Positions 1-13,201 of a stretch of 64,000 nucleotides of DNA are shown one piece after another. The notes beneath the pieces are model-generated. The model was not told the DNA's origin. It saw only the letters and a program-made list of their open reading frames with translations, and did not search any database. The position numbers and the translations under genes are program-made. Numbering within the stretch: position 1 is the stretch's first letter; every line of letters starts with the position of its first letter. The stretch comes from Ianthella basta (Eukaryota; Porifera; Demospongiae; Verongiida; Ianthellidae): the NCBI GenBank assembly GCA_964019415.1, contig OZ025869.1, forward strand, positions 13,952,455 to 14,016,454. Reading direction: 5' to 3'.

Positions 1-110
1 GCGCAAAAATCCATTGGTGTGGACATTTCAGGCAATGGTCGGCCATTTTGACCGAACACAAAATGGCCGACTGTTAATCTGTAACGAAGGAACAAAGTGT
101 AAAATGTTTC

Positions 111-2444
111 GCAGATGTTTTACCCATTGCACAGAAGCGAGCTGTCACCTACGAAACCTTCAAGAAATGGTGCACGGAATTAGATCGCGAGTATCAAACC
201 GTGTCATGGCTCGACTGCTACACAGTCTCAGAAGGCAGGAAGAAAGCTGTCAAGCGACTGAGGTGCTCTGTCTGCAGCAAGTTTAAGGCAAGCATCAGGG
301 GCGGACGCAACTTCAGCGAACGATGGATCGTCGGTGCCGATTCAGTTCGCGCGAGCAACGTCAAAGACCATGCTCAGTCGGACCAGCACGCGCACGCAAT
401 GCTGCTGCTAAAAAAGGAGCAAGGAAGAGCTGCAGGCTTGGGGATCGCTTCATATGCCCCCATTGCGCAGGCATTGTCGAAGCTGCCTGCAGAAGAGAAA
501 GGCAAACTCAGGAAGAAGTTTGACATTGCCTATTTTGTAGCTACAGAGAAGCTACCGTTCACAAAGTACCCTGGCATCTGTGAGTTGGAGGCCCGACATG
601 GAGTGGATCTAGGCACTTCATACATCAACAAGAGTGCTGGAAGGACAATTTGCCGTTACATTGCCGAAGGACACAAAGAGAATCACGAAAGCAAAATTCT
701 TCTCTCTTATGATGGATGGAACTACTGACAAAGGCAATGTTGAGGATGAGCTTTTCCTTGTGTTGTGGTGTGATGTTAATGGTGCTGATGAAAAGGTTCA
801 CACCCGCATGAGCTACTTCACAGTGGACAGGCCACAGGACACTACCACAGTAGGTCTTCTGAAAAGCCTGCAGAGTGGCCTAGGACAACTGGGAATCACA
901 GCTATCAATGCGGATGAGTGCAAGAAGCTCATTGGCATTGGCCCCGATGGAGCAGCTGTCCATATTTCAGCTCTGAAGGGAATGGTGGAGAAGAACATCC
1001 CTTGGGTATATTGGATGTGGTGCCTAGCACATAGACTAGAATTGGCAGTCAAAGATGCTCTCCGAGGCACTGCATTTTATTTAAAGATGAAATGCTGCTC
1101 CGCCTCTATTACATCTATGACAAGTCCCCGAGAAAGTCTTGTGATTTGGAAGACATCATTGCTGATCTGCGAGGCTGCCTTTCGTTTGATGATGCTGGTG
1201 TGAGACCACTGCGGGCAAGTGGTACAAGATGGGTAACACACAAGGTCGAAGCCATGAAGCGTGTGCTCTCCAAGTTTGGGGCATACACAAGCCATCCTGC
1301 AGCTCTGTCGGAAGACACAACAATAAGGGACAGAGCTAAACTGAAAGGATTCTACACAAAATGGACAGATGCTAAATATCTTTTGGGCTGTGCACTGTTC
1401 GTTGATGTCCTCACACCTTGTGCTATTTTATCCAAGGTAATGCAAAGTGATGATTTGGATGTACTGGGTGCTTTCATGAGCATGCTGAGGACCGTGAAAG
1501 AGGTTGGCAAGCTTGCAGACAAGCCCCTGGATGATTGGCCCACATACTCGATGACAATCAAGAAGCTTGCTGAAACGGAAGGAGAAACAACTTATCAGCA
1601 TCAAACACTGAAAAGATTTCAGGGAGCAAAGAGCTACTATGAGTTGCACTGTCATGAGTATTGTGCTGCAGTCACTGACTGCCTCAAGTCACGACTGCAG
1701 TGGTCAGATCTGCAAATAATCAGAGATGTCATCTTCGTTTTGGCAACTCATGGTTGGCAGTAGATATTTGATGAGGAGGAAACATCACAGTCAGAATGCA
1801 CTGGTGATACAGATGTACTGGAGCCTTTGGAGAGGTTGGGCAAGAGGTTCGAAGCACCCCTTGTAGCTGCTGGGGCAGACCTCAGTCAACTCCGACAACA
1901 GTTTCTTGAGATGCTGCAATATGCCATCAATTTTATTTCCCTGGCTACACTCGATTACCAGACAGTCTAGTGGAGGTTGTTTCATGCCCCTAATGCTGGT
2001 GAGTGGAACAGTCCCTTAGTGCTGGCACAGCTACTTATTTCCCTACCTGTCAGCAATGGGAAACTGGAGAGGTGTTTCTCAACACTAAAAGTGATCAAGA
2101 GTGAGAAGAGATCGTCTCTCAGCAATGAGTCCCTGGATGACCTGCTGACCCTTAATGTAGATGCGATTCCCCTCAAGATGTTCAATCCAGACGCAAGCAT
2201 TGAGCTTTGGTGGAAGGACAAAGTTAGGCGTCCCAACCAGCAACCAAGGAAGGTGAATGAAAAGAAGGCGGGCCAAAGCAGCACTATGGTAGACCTCACA
2301 GGAGGAGATGATATGGAACAAGTGGATCCACAGCTCACTTTGGACGACTGGGATCAGTGGATAAACCCATGGATGATGATGATGATGACCCTATTGTGCT
2401 GCAGTAACCATAGATTTATGTTTTCTTTTTTCATTTACCATTAG
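111..2444 (+). pseudogene. Degenerate hAT-superfamily transposase (BED/TTF zinc finger to hAT dimerisation domain)
   Basis: This is a fossil of a hAT transposase of the ZNF862/C17orf113-like type. The protein-like reading runs through a zinc-finger segment (RCSVC near 260-276, then HAQSDQH near 370-390), a catalytic-core segment with SLMMDGTTDKGN near 699-740, WCLAHRLELAVKDA near 1020-1060, and a C-terminal hAT dimerisation motif SNGKLERCFSTLKVIKSEKR at about 2050-2110. The frame is broken: it shifts near 690 and again near 1083, and in-frame TAG codons follow at about 1761 and 1968. The 5' part continues as an open reading into 111 (a possible splice acceptor lies near 110), and the window edge cuts off anything further upstream. 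The family assignment is from motifs recognised by eye and is firm at superfamily level. The element is clearly non-functional. Confidence 0.85.
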
Positions 2445-3796
2445 CATCAAAGGAATGTGAAATTATTTTAACTACTGCAAAAATTGTATCACTGTATTGC
2501 TGTATCTTGTCACTTGTTCATGTTTACTTGACAGACTTATATGCAGATTACTATTAGAGTGCTCACATTCATAAATTACTGAAATATAACGTCCAACCAT
2601 AATATCTGAGTGTCCGACCATAACTGAGTTTGCTTGGACATATGTCCTAGCATAACCAAATAGTTATTTTCAGCACTGTCATAGGTCATAGTAGAGGTAC
2701 ATATTTAATTTGTCTGATATTGTTGTAATGGGCAGGTTTCCAGCCCTTCATAATCAGTAGTAACGGTAAAATATCTCAGTGTAAGATATTCATTGCAATT
2801 TATAGTGTAGCAGAAGTTACATGCAATGACACCAATGTGACACCAAGTCACTGCTCCAGCCTCCCTGTTCTGAATGTTTTCTACCAGCAGCATGGTCCCA
2901 GCAATCAAAATGTTTACATTACTTTTGGCGATCTTCTTCAAGAGTTACCATAGGTCCTATCACCGTATTTTAATGATTTAAAACTGGAAGGGGTGGAGAC
3001 TGGCTGCTTAATGGAAGAAAAAGGACAATGATGCAAATAAACAGCTAAGAATGCAGGGCAACAACAGGAAACCTTGTCAATTTGAACTACTGAGGCAAAC
3101 TTAAGTTTATGATGGTGTTAATGGAACACTTGTGTATGATAGCGACTATAACAGCCATAATTGTTGTACAATGATAGGAATTATATGACACCTGCATGAA
3201 AGGAAATGATTCAGTGTCACAATGTGGACTGCTTGTATGCATGTAGCATGGATTCCAGCCATAGCATGAACATACTACGATATATTTGTGAATTATCTGA
3301 ACAATCATTCCAGCAATCAAGTAGCTTCAAGGAGCCCTTAGCTAAAGATCTGTCGGAAAATAGCACTTTCCTTTACGCATGTTGCAAAGTTGACATGGTG
3401 GTTTACATCTTCTTCTCTGTATTTGAAGTGACTGATTCAAGCAAGTACATACGTATAGCATTGGATGATGTGGACCACGAATGAATGACAATGTCGAGTG
3501 ATTTGTCTTATATTATGTGTTGAAACAATGCAGACTATGAGTGTGCAATGTGTCCAGTTCAACTGTTTATTGGATAGATTCATTCCATAGTAAAATATGG
3601 AAAGACAGTCGCTATACTCAACTTGTTCTAAGACCTGCCACATTTACGTACATTGCACGCAAGTTGCAGACTTGCAATGGAGGGCATACATTGTGAACAT
3701 ATTCCTTCAACGCACAACCTTGTAGCACTTTGGTTCACTTAGTAATCTGCTGTTGTTATGGTCTAGGATTGCACGTGCATTAGTGGACTGCAAATG
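2445..3796. other. Non-coding repeat-derived stretch
   Basis: I see no gene here. Bases 2690-2890 are a diverged copy of sequence also found in the tandem duplicates at about 42430-42600 and 43690-43860; the shared landmark is a TGTCTGATATTGTTGTAA-like stretch followed by CCAGCCCTTCA. Short ORFs in the stretch have no recognisable motifs. Confidence 0.5.
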
Positions 3797-4323
3797 CACT
3801 GTTAAAAATGGGGAGTGATGATCACACCCAAAATTGGTGTGAATTGGTTGCCACTGTGAGCACACCCATTTGCAGTGTGATGTTCACTCCAACCATGCAG
3901 TACACAACATACCATTTATGTGAACAGTTTGTAAGAGACTAAGCACTTCATGGTACATTTCACTACAGATAGTTCACAACATACCACCTGGTGGGACTGT
4001 TTGTGGGTGATACAAAGTAGCTAATGGTACATTAAATTACACACTTAGTTTGACGAGGTCCTCCCACTGTACACAACATACCATCAGGCTAAGCTGTATC
4101 CTGGGTAGCTATATATGTACTTAGTTAGCTCATAGGATTCCAAGTAAAATCTCATCTTTGCGTGTAAATTACTTCAAAGTCTCTTAATCTATCAGAAAAG
4201 ATTTGAACAACAGTGTGGATACTGGTGTCAGTGTGAACGTCACACTAAAGTAATAGTGTGACTGATCACACCATTGGTGTGAGCACTGAGTGGTGTGACG
4301 GTCACACCATATTTTTAACAGTG
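3797..4323. mobile_element. MITE-like element with CACTGTTAAAAAT terminal inverted repeats
   Basis: CACTGTTAAAAAT at 3797-3809 is matched by its exact reverse complement at 4311-4323. Inside each end, GTGTGA/TCACAC-rich sequence continues the imperfect inverted symmetry. The roughly 527-bp interior has no coding potential. I found no clean target-site duplication, so the exact borders and superfamily are uncertain; a hAT-type or Tc-type MITE is likely. Confidence 0.55.
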
Positions 4324-4683
4324 TGGACTAATGGAACAACTACAACTGTTGTTAGTTTGCTACTAAAATGTATATACTAATACAATGGCTTCACCATTTG
4401 CACTACTCAACTTCAGGGTACGTATTCAGATACCTTATGAACGATGTGAAATGGTGTATGTATGGAGCTGCATGTGTTACACTGTCCTACTGCTACTTAT
4501 TGACAGACACATGCATATGTTTTTACCCATCTCACTATATTCATGTAACTCTGGCCTTTTTCGAACTGCTAAGAGATTGTAATGCTGTCCTTTAAGTGTA
4601 AAGATGTAGTAGAGTACAAAGAGAATGCTTATATCATCATATTGTGTTTGTGAGTAAATTTGTTCAATTAATGTCATGTACAT

Positions 4684-4810
4684 TCATGTGTGTGTGTGTG
4701 TGTACACACACACACATGCATGCATGCATTCAAGTGAGTGTGTGCATGTGTGCATGCGTGTTGTGCGTGTGTGTTGCATGTGTTTGTGTTGTGTGTGTAT
4801 ATGTTTGGTG
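4684..4810. repeat. GT/AC-rich microsatellite, partly palindromic
   Basis: A (GT)n run at about 4688-4703 is followed directly by (AC)n and GCAT repeats, which makes a local palindrome. Irregular GT-rich sequence continues to about 4810. Confidence 0.8.
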
Positions 4811-5470
4811 CATGCGATGAAACTAAATTAATGTACATGTCAATCTGTGATGGAAATTAGATCACTGTTTCTCCAAAAAGGATTCCAGCTTTGTCCCTTT
4901 GCATTCATTGATTTCAGATGTGCTTGGCACAAATTCATTAGAACCCACAACTAACCACATTATAGTACGATTCGCATAAGGACTATAAGTTATAAGTTAT
5001 TAGTTATAAGTTATGACTATTAGTTTCTTTGCCGAAACAATACTTACTTTCAGCACTTTAGACACTCACTCACAAATATCCGATCCTACAAACATCTTTG
5101 TGCATGTGTCAGGATCACCAAGTGTCCCAGTCAGTTTTCTACCCCTGCCGTTAGCTTTAATGCAAGCAGCTTGTGTAGGAGGCTAGCATTAGTGCATACA
5201 GATAATTGTGTAAGTATTTGAACATAGTCCTTTGAAATATCAAAGTTGAGATATTTGTGCCCTTTGCTCTTTGTACACCCACATGCATGCAGTGCCTCAA
5301 TCGACTCACACTGGAGCAAGCTGTTAATTGGTGCCAGCCCATGCAATCATGTTGACACCTCTTACCCACACCTACCACCTGGCCTATGCTTGGTTTGATT
5401 GATAAACTGGGTCGTTCAGTAGCACTGTATGGCCAAAAGTAGCTATAGCTACTACAAGCTTATGGGATCA

Positions 5471-5664
5471 GAAAGGGGTTGGTTCTCCAATACCAGCTTC
5501 ACAACAGGGTTGAAAACCTTGCCGACGTTTCGACCAGATGCTCTGGTCTTCTTCAGGGTAAAGCATCTGGTTGAAACGTCGGCAAGGTTTTCAACCCTGT
5601 TGTGAAGCTGGTATTGGAGAACTAACCCTTTCTGATGCCTGAGCCAGCTGAGAAGCCCTCACTT
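5471..5664 (-). mobile_element. Short hammerhead-motif retroelement (Penelope-like type), copy 1
   Basis: This 194-bp insertion begins GAAAGGGGTTGG and ends AGCCCTCACTT. It contains an inverted repeat with arms of about 65 bp (5475-5541 and 5562-5628). A second copy lies at 33575-33746. The insertion is flanked by imperfect duplicates of AGCTTAT..GGGAT. Paralogous sequence at 29259-29300 and 45360-45390 lacks the insert and therefore serves as an empty site. The minus strand carries the hammerhead-like core described separately. Confidence 0.7.
5518..5560 (-). ncRNA. Hammerhead-ribozyme-like motif, copy 1
   Basis: On the minus strand, CTGAAGA (5556-5550) is followed by one extra A, a 6-bp GACCAG/CTGGTC stem with an AGCAT loop, then GAAA (5531-5528) and CGTC. 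This resembles the C3-U-G-A-N-G-A9 / G12-A-A-A core and the palindromic ACGU helix III known from hammerhead motifs in Penelope-like elements. The extra A before stem II departs from the strict core, so activity is doubtful. Confidence 0.45.
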
Positions 5665-6853
5665 TGAGCTTATATATGGGATGCTTGTGGCACAGCTAGT
5701 CTAAGCTGTGAGAGGCAACTGGAATGTGTTCATATATTGAGAAAGAGGTCCTTCATGGTGCAAAAGAGGTCCATGATACATGGAAATCTAGATGGTGCCC
5801 ACCTTTGCCTTTGGCATTCCATGATCATCTGGGTAGCTGTTAATACAGATTGTAGCTATATACAGTTAGCTATTTACTCACTTATGACACATTGATGACG
5901 TGCAGCTTTGTGCATGTGCATGCGTGGTGGAATTGTCCATGCTTTTTCCTATGAAAGTACTATGGTCATGCTTTTGCTATGAATGTCTGGAATGTAAGTT
6001 TAGCCATTAAAATCACTGCATGACATTTTGATCGGAATTGAAAGAGCACCCATGCATTCTGCATTGTTGCAGTCACGAGGTAGAACCTCCCTCGTCTAAA
6101 GTGACCACAGCTACCAGTGTGAATTGTATGTTGGCACATACTAGGTAGCCATAGTGTAGCTGTAATGCGGAGACTGGAGCAAAATGACAGTGTTATTACA
6201 AATACTTATACTTGCTACCATATGTGGACGAGAGGAGAAAGGTGCTTTGAAGCAACACCTACACAGTATACTAATACAAACTGGGAGGCTTAGTGATTGT
6301 CATTTCCACTCATGACCCACATTATACATCTAAACTCTACCTCGCTTGGCACCATTTGGCCATAAGCAGGGGACCAGAGCCGGTCAGGTATTAATTCAAG
6401 TAACCATGCCAAAGCTGAGAACAAAGTGCAGAGATGAGCAGTGATCAAGTCAATGACCTTTGCAACAATTTTAACCATTATGTGAATTGCTGTTTACACT
6501 AACACTTAAACCAAGTGCGGACAGGAATATGTAAGGGACTCTGCATGGGACAGCACCTAAGAGTTGTATTCAAACAATGTATAAGCGTTGCATAGTTTAC
6601 AGCACTGTCATGCAGCTGGGGTTACAGATCGGACATACCTATCATAGCAACACGTACACCCCTACACCTTAGTGGGCTAAGCATTTAAACACTCTCGCAA
6701 TGCTGTGTCATGGCCTGCAACTGGGATGCATATAAAGTACATACGTAAGAGGATTCATGAGTCACAGCGACTAATATTCATAGCCTATTCAATATTGATA
6801 TAAATATAGGTGCAAGCTTTCAAACCTTCATAATTCTTTAGTGGCAACAGTGT

Positions 6854-6860
6854 TATATAA
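6854..6860 (+). promoter_or_regulatory. TATA box of the 6924 effector gene
   Basis: TATATAA lies 64-70 bp upstream of the ATG at 6924. It sits in a block (about 6810-6890) that is repeated at about 46500-46580 and 63480-63555. In the 63480 copy TATATA is kept ahead of another family start codon. Confidence 0.65.
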
Positions 6861-6923
6861 GCGTATTTCAGTGTTATTATTCGTTTCATATTCATTACTA
6901 TTCGTTATTATAGATTTGAAGTC

Positions 6924-7838
6924 ATGAGTTCAGAGAAGTACGAACTCGCACCAATGGCAAAAGAAGCCCAGGCCCCAAAGCAGAAGAGGCCTGAGCTTGT
7001 TCATGATGTCATCAAATTGCTAGGTGCAGCTACTATTTCCTATTTGCAAGAAAAGCCACAGGCTAGGCAAGAAACTACTGACAAAGAATTTGAAGTCCAG
7101 TGCATGTATCAAGTGAAGATTGGTCAGCAAGATCTACTAGTGGTTTCAGAAGTTGCTTGCACCTTCTTGGACACGGTGGATGATGCATTCTACTATTTCC
7201 AGAGTAACTCAATGAAAATTGCAAAAGATAGATTGACTTCATCAACACCTAGCCTGAATCCCATGAAACATTTGATGGCTTTCCTGGGGACAACATTGAC
7301 AACGGCTAAAAGGAAGCATTCAGAATTTGCAGATGCTTGTGATAAAGCAATTGATAGCATCAAACCATCAGCGGTGACTTGTGCAAGCAAGACAAGCGAA
7401 TGCTATAATACATGGATATGGAATATATTGCTGGCAATGGCCATTATTGTCCTATCATGCATAATATATTTTTGTGATAATAGAATAGCAGCAATAATTT
7501 TGGTCTCAGTAGTGGCAATACTGGTGGGATTTTACTGCAGTGGTACGCCAGCCAAGAAATTAAAAACATCACTCAAGATGTTTGGTGAGAAATTTGACTC
7601 CCTGTTGGAATACGCATGCACCATGAAAGTGAGAATGGCACGTATTCATACCACAATAGAACATCTTGCAGCCCAAACAGACAGCATCATCCATGCCATT
7701 GAGTCAGAAGACACCACATGGCTTCAAGATGCTATGGACCGTTTTGAGGGAATACTCACAACCGATGATGGCACTAATAGGAAATGCATCCGAGACATGA
7801 TACAAGATCTCAAAGCAGAATTCAAGAATCAATATTAA
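6924..7838 (+). CDS. Effector-only family protein with two-segment transmembrane hairpin (304 aa)
   Basis: This is an intact single-exon member of the window's expanded family. I do not recognise a named family. Residues 1-60 are polar and helical. The family motif follows as FLDTVDDAFYYFQSNSM (about 81-97), then LNPMKHLMAFL (111-121) and a cysteine-containing helix (139-160). Two strongly hydrophobic segments, about 164-184 and 188-206, are separated by only DNR and predict a tight membrane hairpin. The C-terminal part (207-304) is helical and ends in a charged coil. The glycine-rich hairpin of other members is replaced here by bulky Ile/Val/Leu. There is no CARD and no signal peptide. The ATG is the first one downstream of a TATA box at 6854. 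The membrane-effector role is inferred from architecture; the reading frame itself is solid. Decayed copies follow at 8090 and 10522. Confidence 0.8.
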   Translation: MSSEKYELAPMAKEAQAPKQKRPELVHDVIKLLGAATISYLQEKPQARQETTDKEFEVQCMYQVKIGQQDLLVVSEVACTFLDTVDDAFYYFQSNSMKIAKDRLTSSTPSLNPMKHLMAFLGTTLTTAKRKHSEFADACDKAIDSIKPSAVTCASKTSECYNTWIWNILLAMAIIVLSCIIYFCDNRIAAIILVSVVAILVGFYCSGTPAKKLKTSLKMFGEKFDSLLEYACTMKVRMARIHTTIEHLAAQTDSIIHAIESEDTTWLQDAMDRFEGILTTDDGTNRKCIRDMIQDLKAEFKNQY

Positions 7839-8089
7839 TTGACCACTATATTATATGTTGTAGTGTTGTTAGCATGAATATGCATGTAGCTAGTGTGATT
7901 TGCATGAATGTGTATGTTTTAAGTGTCAAAATATATCTTTATGCATGCCTAGTTTTGTAAGAGAACACGTGTATGCATAGTGCATTGCTGTTGTGTCATT
8001 GAAATTGAATCTGACTGATCATTCAATGTCACCTTCCCGAACAGAGATACCACATCTTTTCTGGTGACGAAGGTGGGATCGCATGTCTG

Positions 8090-8740
8090 TAACGTCAGCA
8101 CCTGACCTGAATCCCGTGAAACATTCGATGGATTTCCTGGGGACAACATTGACAACGGCTGAAAAGAAGCATTCAGAATTTGCAGATGCTTGTGATAAAG
8201 CCATTGATAGCATCAAACCATCAGTGGAGACTTGTGTAAGCAAGACAAGAGAATGCTATAGAATATGGCCATATGTATTGATAACATTGCTGGTGGCCAT
8301 TTTTTTGCATAATGGGAGGCATTTATCTTGCCTCGGCTGTCATAATGTCTACTATTATGCTTGTCATAATGACAGGCATAATAGCAGTGATTATTTTGGG
8401 CTCGAGCTCAGTACTTGTTATTGCACTCATGGAAGGTTACCACAACATTACATCAGCCAAGAGATTAAAAACATCATTCACGAAGTATGGTAAGAAACTT
8501 GACTCTCTCTTGGAAAACGCATGCACCATGAAAGTGAGAATGGCACGTATTCATACCACAATAAAACGTTTTGCAGCGCAAAGAGACAGCATCATCCATG
8601 CCATTGAGGCAAATGACACCACATGGCTTCAAGATGCTATGGACCGTTTTGAGGGAATACTTACAGCCACTGATGGCACTAATAGGAAATGCATTCGAGA
8701 CATGATACAAGGTCTCAAAGAAGAATTCAATCAGGAATGA
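8090..8740 (+). pseudogene. 5'-truncated, frameshifted copy of the 6924 effector gene
   Basis: The sequence parallels residues from about 105 to the end of the 6924 protein at high identity (for example TTAKRKHSEFADACDKAIDS against TTAEKKHSEFADACDKAIDS). The N-terminal third is absent. The frame shifts near 8305, at a T-run inside the first hydrophobic segment, so the two halves are read from different frames (8083-8493 and 8312-8740). The C-terminal half, including the KCIRDMIQ motif, is well kept, which suggests a fairly recent loss. Confidence 0.8.
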
Positions 8741-10370
<1,630 letters not shown>

Positions 10371-10521
10371 ATCGTGATGATGTTCCTCCTCTATAAGTGT
10401 CATAAGGAAATCACCAGTCAAGCAGAACACTCGGAATTCAGAGTTCCTTATATAAAATACGCTCAATCAGCAACAAACATTAGAGAGCACTTTACAGATG
10501 ACAGATCTCAGATTGGAAATC

Positions 10522-11076
10522 ATGAATTCAAAGAAGTTCCAACTCATACCAGTGTCAGGAGAAGCCCGGGCCCAGAGCAGGAGAATCCAGTGACTGAGGC
10601 CATGAAAAAGCTAGGCAAAGTTATTACCTCTTTATACAAGGTAAAACACAGGCTAGTCAAGAAACTACTGAAATGGAAGTTGAGTGTATGTATCAAGTGA
10701 AGATTGGTCAACAAGATCTACTAGTGGTTTCAGAAGTTGCTTGCACATTTTTGAACACAGTGGATGATGCATTCTACTAGTTTCAGAGTAAGTCAATGAA
10801 AATTTCAAAAGAAAGATGTACTTCGTCAGCACCTGCATGATCATGACATGAATCCCCTGAAGGATTTGATGGGTTTACTGCAGACAACATTCACAGTGGC
10901 TAAAGCCAAACATTCAGAATTTACAATTGCTTGTGATAAAGCAATTGATAGCTGCAAACCATCAGCAGAGACATGTGTAAGCAAGACAAGAGAATGCTAT
11001 AATATAATTATGGATATGGAATATATTACTGGCAATGGCCATTATTGTCCTGCCTTGCATAATATATTTTTATGAT
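10522..11076 (+). pseudogene. Truncated, multiply broken copy of the 6924 effector gene
   Basis: It starts at an ATG matching the 6924 start (ATGAATTCAAAGAAG against ATGAGTTCAGAGAAG). It shows the VSEVACTFL-type stretch near 10730 and the HSEFTIACDKAID stretch near 10910, and ends inside the first hydrophobic segment near 11076. Frameshifts and in-frame stops occur throughout, including a TAG replacing a tyrosine codon in the FYY motif near 10777. The second hydrophobic segment and C-terminal domain are missing. Confidence 0.8.
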
Positions 11077-11750
11077 TTGGTTGCCAGCTGGTGCCAATTT
11101 TCCCTTTCTTTCCAACATTTCTTCCGAGTCGTGACTTTCATTAGACTCAACACAACATGTACAGATGTACATTAATTTCTTGCTGCTACCTAAAGTATAC
11201 AAAAGGGACAACTTTAATTCAGTTCTCCTTCATTCATGCCACTGATGTGGCTCAGGACCAGATTCTGCTCCATGTCAGGACAATTAATCCCCCTACAATT
11301 GTACATCATAGTATTATTGAATTGCGTATTGCGGCAATATACTATGCTGCAATGATTACGTGTGATGGCAATTTGAACAACAATGTATAATAGAGAGCAG
11401 AAGTGCACACTCAGCTTAGCTGTTTCAATAACTAGTAACAAGTAAAATTAAAATAGGAGCACAGTACCGGGTTGATAAGTGGCAGCAGTTAGCAGCCTGC
11501 CCGTTCAGGTTTGTGGAACCTTGTCATTGTTCCGTACTGACTTGACTTGAGAGTGAGGATACAACCCCCTAGTGCAGCTAATAGTATCATCAGTGGCATC
11601 AAATCAATCAAGCAGTACTTTCACTAAATTCACAATTAATTTTAGCTGTGAGCAACATAACATATTATAGCTAATTATATTTATTCATGCATAAGCCATA
11701 TGCATACTCAATGCATTATGAATGAATAATTAAGCAAAAAGCGGGTGTCA
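11077..11750. other. Non-coding spacer
   Basis: No recognisable coding or repeat structure beyond scattered short ORFs. Confidence 0.4.
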
Positions 11751-11759
11751 TTCTGAAGG

Positions 11760-12040
11760 TTCAAAATAGAGTTGGATTTGCTGTCGACATTTGCATGCAT
11801 GTGACCTCAGGAGAGGATGGCCCAAGTTTGTGCTAAGTTGGAAAGTGTACGTGCCAACATATTAAGACAACATTGCTAAATGTATAGGGATGGCTTTTCC
11901 ACTGACTTGCTCGAAGTTGCATTGCATGTGCTGCAGTTGCAAGTGGAATGCACAGACTCTTATGTACATCACAACCTAAATTTAATATAAAAACACTGTA
12001 AATTAAAAGCAAAATTAATGTGAATGAGCTCATTAAGGCT
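11760..12040 (+). pseudogene. Relic of an effector C-terminal domain
   Basis: Translation of 11814-11975 in shifting frames gives ERMAQVCAKLESVRANI and then a VECTDSY motif. These correspond to the EEMAxVHxxLENIAAQ and VCxDSY positions of intact effectors. The same relic is present at 24930-25185, so the two derive from one ancestral decayed copy. Neither has an intact frame. Confidence 0.6.
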
Positions 12041-13201
12041 TGAGTTGCAGTGTCATTGCTGGACATAGACATGCAAATGCAACAGTTAAATGACCTATAC
12101 AATCCATAATAACTACGAACACCACTATATTATAACTATAACCCTCTGACCCTCCACCTATACTTATAGTGCATGACCTATATATGTGCACATTTTTTCT
12201 GGAATATTTCTACTGCTGTACTAATCACTGAGATTTAGTGCTATATACCACCAGTCATTTCTGCAACTGTCACTGCTACATATTCTAAGAAAACACGCTA
12301 CTGTGGAACCCTCGTAGAGGGCGATTACCAATGATTATTGAGCTCCTTTGCCTATGATGCCTAAAAGCATCAACTGAACTTACACACAAGCCATTTTTGG
12401 CGTCATTCAGCATTAATGGGTTGATAACACAGTGTATGTACTGCTTGTGCATGCACTGCATGACATTGTATGTCTGTGGGCAATAGCTCATCTATGAATT
12501 GCAGGTTTTACTGTATGTATATACCCCCAATCCAGTCAGACAAAGAAACAGAAGCAGATACTCATGCACTCTATACAAACTGTTTATGGTGCAGCCACAT
12601 ACAGGGAACAGTCGGAGAGGACTTATTACTACAAACCACAGTTTGTGCTAGAAGACAATATGTAAATTCAAATTCCAAGCTTTATCAATAGAAAAAATGG
12701 TCAAATGTTTCCTAAATGTGCTGTTATCAATAGCCTTTCCTTACACTATTCCAATTACTCTGTGGCCATGCAGTAACTGTCAGAATGCCACTTTTAGGTG
12801 TATAACACAATATGTGCTAATCATGCACCTGATTCAGAAGTGGGTGAGCACACAGTCCACGTACAAGTCCTGCATACACATGGCACAGTCCATGTAATGG
12901 GAGTTCATCACACCACATGCAGACTAGAGATTATGTTCAGAAAGTAATAATGCAAATAATTGTTTTTAATCACTCACAATCATTTCATATTAATACAGTG
13001 TAGCCTGCTCATAATACACACATGGTCTTAAACTGCAGTGTTTCTGTACCAGCCCTTTCCACACCCACACCAACTACAGTATCTATAGCAACACACGCAT
13101 GTAGGCACACACACACACCTAATCCTACACCTGCCTACTCCCTACATGTTCACACACACCTAATCCTAAATGGGGCTGATAAGAAGTTAGTAAGCTAATG
13201 C
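12041..13201. other. Non-coding spacer, 3' flank of the protease-inhibitor gene
   Basis: No gene is visible. A possible minus-strand polyadenylation signal, ATTAAA (plus-strand TTTAAT near 12965-12970), lies about 230 bp beyond the stop codon of the inhibitor gene. Confidence 0.4.

Larger units (their letters stand above)
5340..5830 (+). pseudogene. Decayed effector-family fragment
   Basis: This is a relic of the middle exon of the local effector family. It has the same sequence as the coding stretch at about 58980-59180 (a tract with CACCTGG, GGGTCGTTCAGT, then ACACAGCTAG...AAGCTGTGA), but it lacks a continuous reading frame and is split by the 194-bp element at 5471-5664. Parallel relics lie at 29150-29450 and 45230-45520. 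There is no start codon, hairpin segment or intact frame. Confidence 0.7.
4920..6895. repeat. Segmental duplicate, paralogous to 44920-46590 and partly to 62235-63556
   Basis: The stretch matches 44920-46590 in order: the CACCAAGTGTCCCAGTCAG landmark (5106 and 45034), the decayed effector fragment, the tract containing GACTGGAGCAAAATGACAG, and finally the promoter-like block ending in CAGTGTTATTAT. The part from about 5990 onward also matches 62235-63556. The copies differ by many small substitutions and indels, so they are not very recent. In this copy the promoter block is followed by the intact gene at 6924. Confidence 0.8.

Noticed and set aside
14..286. 90-codon ORF at the left edge
   Set aside because: The hAT-like reading is in another frame over the same bases; this ORF has no motif.
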